From the NCBI GenBank assembly GCA_023421075.1, contig JAEZUM010000044.1, positions 1 through 64,000 of the forward strand: a DNA stretch of 64,000 nt. Reading direction: 5' to 3'. The stretch is from Bacillota bacterium (GTDB lineage Bacteria; Bacillota; Clostridia; Lachnospirales; Lachnospiraceae). The notes below the pieces were generated by a model, which saw only the letters and a program-made list of their open reading frames with translations, searched no databases and was not told where the DNA came from. Shown one piece after another: positions 25,732 through 33,944 of the stretch. The translations under genes and the position numbers were made by a program. Position 1 is the first letter of the stretch, and every line of letters begins with the position of its first letter.

Positions 25732-26304
25732 TTAGTCCTTGGTATCAATATCAATCAATTCCTTCTCCTCTGAAACCCTCACACACTCTACATCCTCGGG
25801 ATGACGCTTCAGTACCCTTTTCCCTCCTGTATCAAAGGTTAGCGCAAACAGCTCTTCGAAATAAACTCTTCCAAAGATACAGGGATTACCGATTGCTTCA
25901 CCATGGGTCAGGGCTGCAATGTTTTTATCCGTTGAAGAGAACACCTTAATTAGTCTCTCTACGGATGACCGCTTAAGATACGGCTGATCACAAACTCCAA
26001 ACATAACACCCTCCAGTAAGGGATTACGTGCCTGTGCTGCTCTCAACCCGAGATGAATGGAATGCGAGATTCCGAGCTCAGGCTCTCTATTTATGATTGC
26101 TTCGAAGCCATATTCCGAAGCATTATTTACGATTTCATCATATTGCGTGACGATTATCTTAGGGTATTGGGGAAATTCCTTCATGGTTTCCAGAATACGC
26201 AGGTACATCTTCTTACCATCAATCTGATCTAAAAGCTTGATCCCATGATATCTGGTGCTGTTACCTGCTGCCAAAAGTACAATTCCGAGGTTATCTCTGT
26301 TAAT
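25732..26304 (-). CDS. mocA: Molybdenum hydroxylase cofactor cytidylyltransferase (YgfJ/MocA-like)
   Basis: Transfers CMP to the molybdenum cofactor of hydroxylases such as the neighbouring xanthine dehydrogenase. The N-terminal nucleotide loop reads IVLLAAGNSTRYHGIKLL, followed by CDQPYL and GNPCIFGRVYFEEL typical of the MobA-like fold. The first ATG-like option (TTG at 26274) would cut off the first beta strand. An in-frame ATT at 26302-26304, nine bases after AGGAGGGGG, restores NRDNLGIVLLAAGNS and is my preferred start, though an unusual codon. It lies 70 bp upstream of xdh. Confidence 0.85.
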   Translation of the reverse strand: MNRDNLGIVLLAAGNSTRYHGIKLLDQIDGKKMYLRILETMKEFPQYPKIIVTQYDEIVNNASEYGFEAIINREPELGISHSIHLGLRAAQARNPLLEGVMFGVCDQPYLKRSSVERLIKVFSSTDKNIAALTHGEAIGNPCIFGRVYFEELFALTFDTGGKRVLKRHPEDVECVRVSEEKELIDIDTKD

Positions 26305-26348
26305 GGTTTTCCCCCTCCTGCCCCTAATGATATTTCTGCTCTTGTTCC

Positions 26349-27017
26349 TTAATCCTTTTTAAGGCTATAGATCTGACTGAGCATCATCTGCTTACATTGA
26401 TCAAAATAGCCTTCGATATCAAATTCCTCTTTGTTAATCAGATATTGGATCGTAGCACCCTGTAATAGCGAAACTAAGCCATAAGGGAGCAACTCCTTAC
26501 TCTTCTCATCCAGCCAAGGGCAATAATTCTGAAGCACTTCTCGAATTTCCCGGCGCCATTTGGTGTAGGATTCATTAAATTTCTCATGAATTTCATCATT
26601 GCTTTTGCTTTGAACCCAGAAATCAATCTCCGCAAAATCATACTTATGCTTCGTCAGAATCAATCTCTTCTTCTGATTAATAAATACATCCAACTGACTC
26701 TCAAGGGTATTCTTACTATGCTTTTTCTCTTTTCTTCTGGCATCATAACACTCTTCGAAGATATACTCCTGAAGAGCTCCCATTAACTCATTCTTCGTCT
26801 TATAATAATAATGAACATTGGATTGAACCATCTTCGCCCGATCTGCAATTAAATGCATCCTGGTGCCGGCGATGGTCTGTTTATTAACCACATCCAGAGC
26901 AGCATTCATAATACGCTTATTCTGCTCCTTACTGATCTCCTGATTGATTTCCGGACCAACTTCCGGTACAGAGGTTGTTTTTGTTCTTCTGATCCTCTTC
27001 TTCGATGTGTCCTCCAT
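26349..27017 (-). CDS. TetR/AcrR family regulator
   Basis: A 222-residue transcription factor. A basic N-terminal extension (KKRIRRTKTTSVPEVG) precedes the TetR helix-turn-helix, about residues 33-80 (IMNAALDVVNKQTIAGTRMHLIADRAKMVQSNVHYYYKTK). The C-terminal part is helical, for ligand binding. It sits inside the leftward purine arm, between ridA and mocA, and most likely controls these genes; the ligand could be a purine or intermediate (inference). An extended inverted repeat just upstream (27066-27118) may be its site or an RNA hairpin. Confidence 0.87.
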   Translation of the reverse strand: MEDTSKKRIRRTKTTSVPEVGPEINQEISKEQNKRIMNAALDVVNKQTIAGTRMHLIADRAKMVQSNVHYYYKTKNELMGALQEYIFEECYDARRKEKKHSKNTLESQLDVFINQKKRLILTKHKYDFAEIDFWVQSKSNDEIHEKFNESYTKWRREIREVLQNYCPWLDEKSKELLPYGLVSLLQGATIQYLINKEEFDIEGYFDQCKQMMLSQIYSLKKD

Positions 27018-27065
27018 TTGTGTCTTCCGTCCCCTTCCTTACAGCGGAACAATTTCAAAGAAGGG

Positions 27066-27118
27066 GGATGTTGCAATACATTCTTCGCCTGTTCGCATAC
27101 CGAATGATTACAACATCC
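27066..27118 (-). repeat. Extended inverted repeat between ridA and tetR
   Basis: GGATGTTG pairs with CAACATCC and the pairing continues imperfectly inward (AAT/ATT, ATTC/GAAT). No T run follows, so it is a processing or operator candidate rather than a clear terminator. Confidence 0.55.
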
Positions 27119-27183
27119 TCATACCTCCCTATAACCCTTATTCCTGCCCTATGAATATGAATACTTTTCTTCACACTATTATC

Positions 27184-27567
27184 TTAATTTGATTTCACAG
27201 CCACTGCTTCGATTTCTACCAGTCCGCCCTTGGGCAATTTAGCAACCTCTACGCAAGAACGAGCCGGTGCATCACCTTTGAAATAATCTGCATAGATAGC
27301 ATTCACGGTACCAAAATCATTCATATCCTGTAAAAACACGGTTGTCTTTATAACATCCTGATAGGATAAGCCTGCCTCAGCAAGAATCGCTCCAAGATTT
27401 TTAAGACTTAGATGCGCTTGTGCTTCCACACCCTCCGGCATCGCGCCTGTTACCGGATCCAGTCCCAGCTGACCTGAGGTATAGAGAAAATCGCCAACCT
27501 TTACAGCATGCACATAGGGTCCTACTGCTGCCGGTGCATTCTTTGCATTAATAACTTCCTTCTTCAT
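27184..27567 (-). CDS. ridA: RidA family enamine/imine deaminase
   Basis: Hydrolyses reactive 2-aminoacrylate and related imines to ketoacids plus ammonia. The 127-residue protein is typical: NAKNAPAAVGPYVHAVKVG, TSGQLGLDPVTGAMP, and the C-terminal ARSCVEVAKLPKGGLVEIEAVA with the conserved Arg and Glu. It lies 57 bp after hydA. Its presence fits the pathway, because the DpaL encoded in the opposite arm produces 2-aminoacrylate from diaminopropionate. AGGAGG precedes the ATG region. Confidence 0.92.
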   Translation of the reverse strand: MKKEVINAKNAPAAVGPYVHAVKVGDFLYTSGQLGLDPVTGAMPEGVEAQAHLSLKNLGAILAEAGLSYQDVIKTTVFLQDMNDFGTVNAIYADYFKGDAPARSCVEVAKLPKGGLVEIEAVAVKSN

Positions 27568-27623
27568 AATAAATCCTCCATTTCGTCTTTACTCATTCGT
27601 AAATATCACTTTTATTTTAATCG

Positions 27624-29003
27624 TTACCTGGGATCCTGGCAAGTACCTCGATGAATATAACGCCCTGCCTTCTCCAAAATAATACTTCCTTGTTCAAACA
27701 CAAGCTTACCCTGTAATAACACTTCTTCGGCACGGCCTTTTACCGCAATGCCTTCATACGGTGTATAATCCACCTTCTGAAGCTGTTCTGCCGCAGAGAT
27801 GGTACCGCGATACTCCGGATCCCATATAACCAGATCCGCATCACTGCCGACTGCAATCACACCTTTTTTCGGATACATGCCATATTCCTTTGCTGGCTTC
27901 GTGGATAATGCAGCGCAAAATTGCTCTTTCGTAATCCGATTCTCTGTTACACCATACGTATACAGCAGGGCCGGACGATGCTCCACTCCGGGAATTCCGT
28001 TCGGTATTCTGGAGAAATCATGAAGTCCTCTCTCCTTCTGCCCCTTAAAATGGAAGCTGCAGTGATCGGTTCCAATGGTATCAATCTCATTGTTCTTCCA
28101 TGCCTGCCAGAGGCATTCCATATCCTCCTTCTTGCGAAGCGGCGGTGACAGTACATATTTAGCACCTTCAAAGCCCGGAAGGTCATATTTTGAATCCTCC
28201 AACAACAGATACTGTGGGCAGGTCTCAACAAATACCTTCTGCCCCAAAGCTCTTGCCGCCCGAACAACCTCGATGCTTTCCTTTGCACTGATATGAACGA
28301 TGTTAACCGGTGTGTCAGCTAATCTGGCTACCGTGAGGAGTTCATGCACAGCCTCCGCTTCCACCACTCCCGGACGGGTTAAGGGATGATACTTCGGAGA
28401 TAGATTTCCAAGCGCCTTCTGTTCACGGATTAAGGTGTTTAAGAGATCCCCGTTCTCACAATGGACTCCGATGATTCCGCCTTCCTCCTTGACCGCTTTC
28501 AAGATCTCATACATTACTCCGGCATTCACCTTAAGATTATCATAAGCCATATAGATCTTATAGGAGGTGATTCCTGCTGCTGTCATATCCTTCAGCTCTT
28601 GCTTCGTGTACTCATTCCAGTCACTGATCGACATATGAAAGCTGTAATGACAGGAGGACTTTCCGTCCGCTCTCCTATGCCAATTTTCCAACGCTTCCTT
28701 CAAAGTCTCTCCTTTGTTCTGCGTCGCAAAGTCCAGGACCATGGTGGTTCCACCTACTATCGCAGCCTTGGAGCCTGATTCAAAATCATCCGCTGTATAA
28801 AAATCTCCCGCATCAAGATCAAAGTGAGTATGGGGATCGATAAAGCCGGGGAATATTAGCTTTCCGGCAGCATCTATCACCTGTTCTCCCTGAACCGGCA
28901 GATTCTCCCCCAGTTCAACAATGCTTTCTCCCTTAATACGTACATCCATTCTGGAGCTTTTTTCCGCCGTAACAACCGTACCGTTCTTAATTAATAAGTC
29001 CAT
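27624..29003 (-). CDS. hydA: Dihydropyrimidinase/hydantoinase family amidohydrolase
   Basis: Opens cyclic ureides; the E. coli counterpart HyuA belongs to the same conserved cluster. The 459-residue protein has the metal-binding set PHTHFDLDAG, the carbamylated Lys in TSYKIYMAYDN, VHCENG, VNIVHISAKES and GTDHCSF. It acts in the cytoplasm as a tetramer in known members. In an anaerobic purine pathway it would hydrolyse a ring-opened or reduced intermediate (inference). It is 60 bp downstream of ygfK. Confidence 0.92.
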   Translation of the reverse strand: MDLLIKNGTVVTAEKSSRMDVRIKGESIVELGENLPVQGEQVIDAAGKLIFPGFIDPHTHFDLDAGDFYTADDFESGSKAAIVGGTTMVLDFATQNKGETLKEALENWHRRADGKSSCHYSFHMSISDWNEYTKQELKDMTAAGITSYKIYMAYDNLKVNAGVMYEILKAVKEEGGIIGVHCENGDLLNTLIREQKALGNLSPKYHPLTRPGVVEAEAVHELLTVARLADTPVNIVHISAKESIEVVRAARALGQKVFVETCPQYLLLEDSKYDLPGFEGAKYVLSPPLRKKEDMECLWQAWKNNEIDTIGTDHCSFHFKGQKERGLHDFSRIPNGIPGVEHRPALLYTYGVTENRITKEQFCAALSTKPAKEYGMYPKKGVIAVGSDADLVIWDPEYRGTISAAEQLQKVDYTPYEGIAVKGRAEEVLLQGKLVFEQGSIILEKAGRYIHRGTCQDPR

Positions 29004-29063
29004 CTCATTCTCACTCCTGACAAAAGATTATAATCCACTAACCTAGCATTCCTGCCCTTTGTA

Positions 29064-32060
29064 TTATGGCAGCATCAGATAGCGGTGATCATGGTAAACC
29101 GCTAACATCAGGTTCTTAATCTCTACATGTAATTCGCAGAATATATCCTTCAGATCTACATCCTGAATCTTATCGCCGAGACGAACTCGAAAGAGCGCTT
29201 TCTTCATATCCAGCGCAACAAATCCTTGATTCTCGCTATCATCAAAGTCTTCTATCGTTCTGAAGAGTGTAAATTTCTCTTTATAGGGTGCACTGTCATA
29301 CGGGCAGAAGCTCTTACAATTACCGCATTCATTGCACATATAATCGATATGCAGAATCTGCGGCTGCTTTGCACCATGTACAAAGATAGAGACATTGGCA
29401 CGATTCGGACAGACCTCCGTACATGCTTCACAGATCTTGTTGCACTCCAAGCAGCGCTTTCCGTCTTCGTCTGCAGCAAATGCAGCAGCTAGGACTCCCT
29501 TCTTTGCTGAGATCTCATTCTCTTTGAGTGGGTTCTCAATGGAAGCTCTCGGCTTCATATTAAGAATGGCATTGACTGCCTTGGAAGCATCACGGATCGC
29601 TTCCACAACCGTGGCAGGACCACCGGCTCCGTCTCCGGTTACATACACATGAGAGATGGAGGCTTCCATGGTATCCGGATTATATTCTGCTATTCCTCGC
29701 TGATTCACCTTTAAGCCCAAGGACTCATAGAAGGTGCCATCGACCTTCTCTCCAAGAGAAGCAACTACAGTGTCAATATCCAGTATAACCTCTTCCTCTG
29801 TCTCCACCGGTCTCTGTCTACCGGAGGCATCCATCTCGCCAAGGATCATCTTATGGCAGATCAACTTACCCTTCTTGTGGCTGACCGGAGCCAGAAGCTC
29901 CCGTAGCTCTACTCCATCCTGAAGAGCAAGCTCAAGCTCCTCCTCATCGGCAGGCATATAGGTTACGGTACGGCGATATACGATATATACATGTTCCACG
30001 CCGGGCATTCTCTTCGCTGCTCTTGCAGCATCCATAGCCGTATTACCCGCTCCGATAATAGCAACATTCTTACCAAGCGTAATTGAATCCGGACGATTAC
30101 GACAAATATCCAAAAATTCTATCGCATTGATTTCATTCTCACAATCAATTCCGAGGGGCATTCCCTTATTCGCACCGACTGCTAATATAATATCCTCATA
30201 TCCTGCATCCCTCAGCTCCTTCAGATCGGTAACCGGATGATTGAATACGAACTTCGCTCCCATAGCCTTTGCTAGGTTCACATCCTTTTCTACATCCTCA
30301 TGGGGGATACGGAATTCCGGAACAATATATCTTACGATACCGCCGGCTTCTCCTCGCTTCTCAAATACGGTAACCTCGACACCCTCTCTTGCCAGGAAGA
30401 ATGCACTGGCAATGCCGGCTGCACCGGCGCCTACGACTGCTACTTTCTTCCCTTTATATTTATCGGAGGGCTTTAATTCTTTAATCAATTCCTCATAGCC
30501 ATTCTGAGCCGCTACTAATTTCGCATCGCGGATCTTAATGGACTCTTCATAGAAATTACGGGTACACTTATTCATACAGGTATGACTGCAGATGGTTCCG
30601 GTAATGAAGGGAAGCGCATTCTTGTCTGTGATAACCTTCAGTGCCTGCAGATATTCGCCGTCCTTAACATGCTTCAAGTAAGTAGGGATATCCTGCTCAA
30701 TCGGACATTGCTTATTACAAGGCGCAATAAAACAGTTAATCAAGGGCACCTTCGCTTCGATCTTTCTGGAGGGAAGCGGCTTGATCCCCTTGGTATAGTG
30801 CTTATCCGCCATAACCTCTGTGATAAATTCTCCAAGCTCCTCTACATGAACTCTGCTGAACTCTTGATATTCCATACGTTCCAGCTTCGCTGCCATCTGA
30901 TTACCTCTCTGATAACCGCCGGTCTTAAGATAGGTGGTAGCCACTGTAATCGGCCAGATACCAAGAGAGAATATTTTATCAATATTGAAGTAATCCGCAC
31001 CACCGGAATAGGAAATACGAAGCTTTCCGTCAAAGGCTTTGGATAATTTGTAGGCTACCGATAAGGAAAGTGCTGCCAGGGAGCGACCTGACATATACAT
31101 TTCCTCGCTTGGAAGTTCATTTCTTGTAACATCTACGGGGAAGGTATTCGTCAGCTTTACACCGAACTCCAGACCCTCTTCTTTTGCTTTCTCCTGAAGC
31201 CTCCCAAGCATCGGTACCGCATCCTCGAACTGTAAGTCATCTTTGAAATGAAAGTCACCGAATACAACATATCCATAACCCATACGGTCCATGATATCTC
31301 TTGCAGTCTCATAGCCAAGTAGGGTAGGGTTGCATTTTACAAAGGTATTCAGATGCTTCTCCTTGATAAGGTAAGTTGCTATACTCTCAATCTCCTGAGG
31401 AGGGCAGCCATGTAAGGTAGATACCGTAACCGAAGTACATACCTTTGGTGAAATACTTTCTAGGAACGCCCGGTCCACCTTCTCAAATTTATGAACATTG
31501 GCAAGCAGATAATCCATACACTCCTGCCAGATTGCCGCCTTACGTCCATCCATCAGCTGATTAATGAAGGTATCAATCTTCTCCGACTGAATCCCCTTCA
31601 GATCATATCCAACACTCATATTAAAGATAAAGCCGTCGCTGTCACCCAGTCCGAACTCTCTGGAGATTACCTTCAAGGCAAACCATGCCTTAATATACTC
31701 CTCCAGTGCCTCCGGTACCCGAAGCTCCGTGGACCACTCACAGTTATAACCTTCATCATCTGCAAGAATACAGGGCTTACTGACAGGCAGGTCCTCTCCG
31801 TCCAGGGTCTGAACTGTCTTAAGCTCAAAGAAACGGTTTCCTGTGTAATAAGCTGCTACAATATTCTGCGCAAGCTGGGTATTCGGTCCGGCAGCGGGGC
31901 CGTAAGGCATCTCCAGTGTCTCTCCGAAGATGTGCAGTACCTGCTTCTTCTCTTTCACAAAAGGTCTGCGTACTCCAAATACCTTACCGGTTTCCTTCTT
32001 TTCTTCAAAAATCCATTCCATCAGATTATGAAACGGTATTGGTGTCATCCTATCTCCCAT
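29064..32060 (-). CDS. ygfK: YgfK-type Fe-S flavoprotein (putative selenate reductase)
   Basis: A 998-residue multi-domain oxidoreductase. Residues 1-430 resemble a dihydroorotate-dehydrogenase-like barrel (LEMPYGPAAGPNTQLAQNIVAAY). Residues 440-540 are a GltD-like Fe-S domain (CNKQCPIEQDIPTYL, CSHTCMNKCTR). Next come an FAD site (VAVVGAGAAGIASAFFLA) and an NAD(P) site (VAIIGAGNTAMDAARAA). The C-terminus has ferredoxin motifs (CLECNKICEACTEVCP and CNECGNCKSFCPYD). Family members are named selenate reductase, but conservation with purine genes suggests a redox role in that pathway, possibly reducing a purine ring or serving xdh, which lacks FAD. GGAGG precedes the start. Confidence 0.92.
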   Translation of the reverse strand: MGDRMTPIPFHNLMEWIFEEKKETGKVFGVRRPFVKEKKQVLHIFGETLEMPYGPAAGPNTQLAQNIVAAYYTGNRFFELKTVQTLDGEDLPVSKPCILADDEGYNCEWSTELRVPEALEEYIKAWFALKVISREFGLGDSDGFIFNMSVGYDLKGIQSEKIDTFINQLMDGRKAAIWQECMDYLLANVHKFEKVDRAFLESISPKVCTSVTVSTLHGCPPQEIESIATYLIKEKHLNTFVKCNPTLLGYETARDIMDRMGYGYVVFGDFHFKDDLQFEDAVPMLGRLQEKAKEEGLEFGVKLTNTFPVDVTRNELPSEEMYMSGRSLAALSLSVAYKLSKAFDGKLRISYSGGADYFNIDKIFSLGIWPITVATTYLKTGGYQRGNQMAAKLERMEYQEFSRVHVEELGEFITEVMADKHYTKGIKPLPSRKIEAKVPLINCFIAPCNKQCPIEQDIPTYLKHVKDGEYLQALKVITDKNALPFITGTICSHTCMNKCTRNFYEESIKIRDAKLVAAQNGYEELIKELKPSDKYKGKKVAVVGAGAAGIASAFFLAREGVEVTVFEKRGEAGGIVRYIVPEFRIPHEDVEKDVNLAKAMGAKFVFNHPVTDLKELRDAGYEDIILAVGANKGMPLGIDCENEINAIEFLDICRNRPDSITLGKNVAIIGAGNTAMDAARAAKRMPGVEHVYIVYRRTVTYMPADEEELELALQDGVELRELLAPVSHKKGKLICHKMILGEMDASGRQRPVETEEEVILDIDTVVASLGEKVDGTFYESLGLKVNQRGIAEYNPDTMEASISHVYVTGDGAGGPATVVEAIRDASKAVNAILNMKPRASIENPLKENEISAKKGVLAAAFAADEDGKRCLECNKICEACTEVCPNRANVSIFVHGAKQPQILHIDYMCNECGNCKSFCPYDSAPYKEKFTLFRTIEDFDDSENQGFVALDMKKALFRVRLGDKIQDVDLKDIFCELHVEIKNLMLAVYHDHRYLMLP

Positions 32061-32072
32061 TTTAATATCCTC

Positions 32073-33404
32073 CTATCCATTAATGCTTCTTGCCAACAAC
32101 TGTGCCTGTTGTCTGCAATCCGCCATTGCCTTCGCTTCATCTATATAGAGAAGCTCTCTATCCTTCATAAGAACCTTACCGCTTATCATGGTTGTTACAA
32201 TCTTGCTTCCATTCATACCAAATAGCAAATGCCCGTTGATGTTATCTGCGGTTAGTGGTGTCAGTGGGTCATAATCCGCTACGACAACATCGGCTGCATA
32301 ACCTTCCTTCAATACACCAAGGGGAGTATCAAAATAACGATTTGCAATCTTAGCATTTCCTTCGAACAACATCGCAGGAACCTCACCCCAGGCTGCTGTT
32401 GCATCGCATAAATGATGCTTGTGTAATATATTTGCTACTTTATAGGATTCAAACATATCATTTGTATATCCGTCCGTTCCGAGTCCGGTTAGAACTCCGC
32501 GGTGGAAGATCTCCATGGTAGGAGGACATCCACAGGCGTTACCCATATTGGATTCTGGATTATGAACTACCATCGTATCCGTCTCCTTAAGCAGCTCCAT
32601 TTCCTGACCATTGACATAGATACAATGAGCAGCTATGGTCTTTGGCCCAAGAATACCGACATCCATTAATCGATTAACAATTCGTTTGCTGTGATTCTTT
32701 AAGGACGCATGTAAATCTTCAATCCCCTCAGCAACATGGATATGATAGCCCACTGACTCCGGCGTATTCTCCCTGCAAAGAGCAAAGGTCTTATCCGAGA
32801 TGGTGAAGGCTGCATGCATTCCCATCATGGCCTTTTGCATATCATCTGTCTGCTTCGCGGTAAACCGGATAAAATCAGCATTCTCTTTTACCCCGGCTCT
32901 CATCTTCTCTTCTCCGTCACGATCCGAAACCTCATAGCAGAGACAGGTACGAACTCCCAATTCCTTCGCAGCCTCAGCGATAGTAAATAAACTGTCTCCT
33001 ACACTGCCGAAGCTTGCATGATGGTCAAACACCGTAGTCACACCATTCTTAATACAGTCTATATAGGTTGCAAGTGCACTCTGCCTTGTCTGTTCTAAGG
33101 TAAGATGACGATCAATATTCCACCACAGTCCATCCAGAATATCAAGGAAACCCTTGGGATTATAATTGTTAATGGATAATCCTCTTGCCATAGCACTATA
33201 GATATGATTATGTGTATTGATAAGGCCCGGCATAATCAGCCCACCCCTTGCGTCAACCCATTCTGCCTCCGGATTTTCTCTCCTCAGTTCCTCCGTGTTC
33301 CCTACCTTTACTATTAGCCTTCCGTCTACAAGTACAGCTCCGTTCTCTATCAGCGGTCTGTCCTTATCTCTGGTTATTACTCTACCATTTCCAATCAGTA
33401 TCAT
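32073..33404 (-). CDS. ssnA: SsnA-type amidohydrolase
   Basis: A 443-residue metal-dependent hydrolase of the amidohydrolase superfamily (guanine deaminase/atrazine hydrolase-like). It has LINTHNHIYSAMARG (HxH), YHIHVAEG, the HCIYVNGQEM segment with the third His, and GLGTDGYTND with the catalytic Asp. SsnA genes are found in the same conserved set as ygfK and xdhD. A deaminase or aminohydrolase step in purine breakdown is plausible, unproven. I chose the ATG at 33404, five bases after AAAGGAGA. It is the first gene of the leftward arm, 13 bp before ygfK. Confidence 0.9.
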   Translation of the reverse strand: MILIGNGRVITRDKDRPLIENGAVLVDGRLIVKVGNTEELRRENPEAEWVDARGGLIMPGLINTHNHIYSAMARGLSINNYNPKGFLDILDGLWWNIDRHLTLEQTRQSALATYIDCIKNGVTTVFDHHASFGSVGDSLFTIAEAAKELGVRTCLCYEVSDRDGEEKMRAGVKENADFIRFTAKQTDDMQKAMMGMHAAFTISDKTFALCRENTPESVGYHIHVAEGIEDLHASLKNHSKRIVNRLMDVGILGPKTIAAHCIYVNGQEMELLKETDTMVVHNPESNMGNACGCPPTMEIFHRGVLTGLGTDGYTNDMFESYKVANILHKHHLCDATAAWGEVPAMLFEGNAKIANRYFDTPLGVLKEGYAADVVVADYDPLTPLTADNINGHLLFGMNGSKIVTTMISGKVLMKDRELLYIDEAKAMADCRQQAQLLARSING

Positions 33405-33944
33405 AATTGTCTCCTTTCTTTCTACAATAATCGTCATTCTAGGTATTACGCACCATTTTTCCGGAAAATATTTTATAAGTTGTCCGAATTGTTACATTGT
33501 TTGACTAGTCAATCTAATCCTATTTTAAAAAAAATAAAACTAAACAACTAAAATTTATCTTATTTTTATATTTTTCGTCTTTTTTAACAAATTTTATCTT
33601 GTATTTTATATGTTTTGTACAGTTTAGCACATTACATTTTATACTATTATAGTTTATCACCAACATAATGTAAAATCAAATGAAATTATAAAAAAATCAA
33701 ATATTTTATTTTTTATGGAAAAATATATTGATTTTTTATTTTAATATGCTATGATGAATCATATGATATAGATCATCCAATCAAATGTACATAAGCTTCC
33801 TGCATCTAGGGATAATTATCGTGGTATTTACTATACTAATATAAAATATCCACAAGTGCTTTTAAATTATTCGAAGGTATGACAAGATGCATGAAGTTTC
33901 TTTTCTTTGTAATTAAAATGTTATTACATAATTAGGAGGTAACC
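33405..33944. other. Divergent regulatory region of the purine island
   Basis: About 540 bp, very AT-rich, between ssnA (leftward) and dpaL (rightward), so it must hold promoters for both arms. It contains a perfect palindrome TTGACTAGTCAA (33501-33512) about 100 bases upstream of ssnA and the dyad GATGA...ATCATATGAT...TCATC (33753-33777) next to the rightward promoter candidate. These are operator candidates. No gene is seen. Confidence 0.6.
33728..33755 (+). promoter_or_regulatory. Candidate promoter for dpaL operon
   Basis: TTGATT (33728-33733), 16 bases, TATGAT (33750-33755). A dyad symmetric element (33753-33777) overlaps the expected start of transcription. The leader would be about 180 bases. 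Confidence 0.45.

Noticed and set aside
30582..31046. 154-codon plus-strand frame inside ygfK
   Set aside because: Antisense shadow of the ygfK reading frame; no ribosome site and low-complexity translation.
23061..33404. In-frame UGA selenocysteine in xdh, ygfK or ssnA
   Set aside because: All three read through without an internal stop, so the selenium link is only by family name.
33501..33512. TTGACTAGTCAA as a transposon target or att site
   Set aside because: No flanking duplication or integrase nearby; kept only as an operator candidate.
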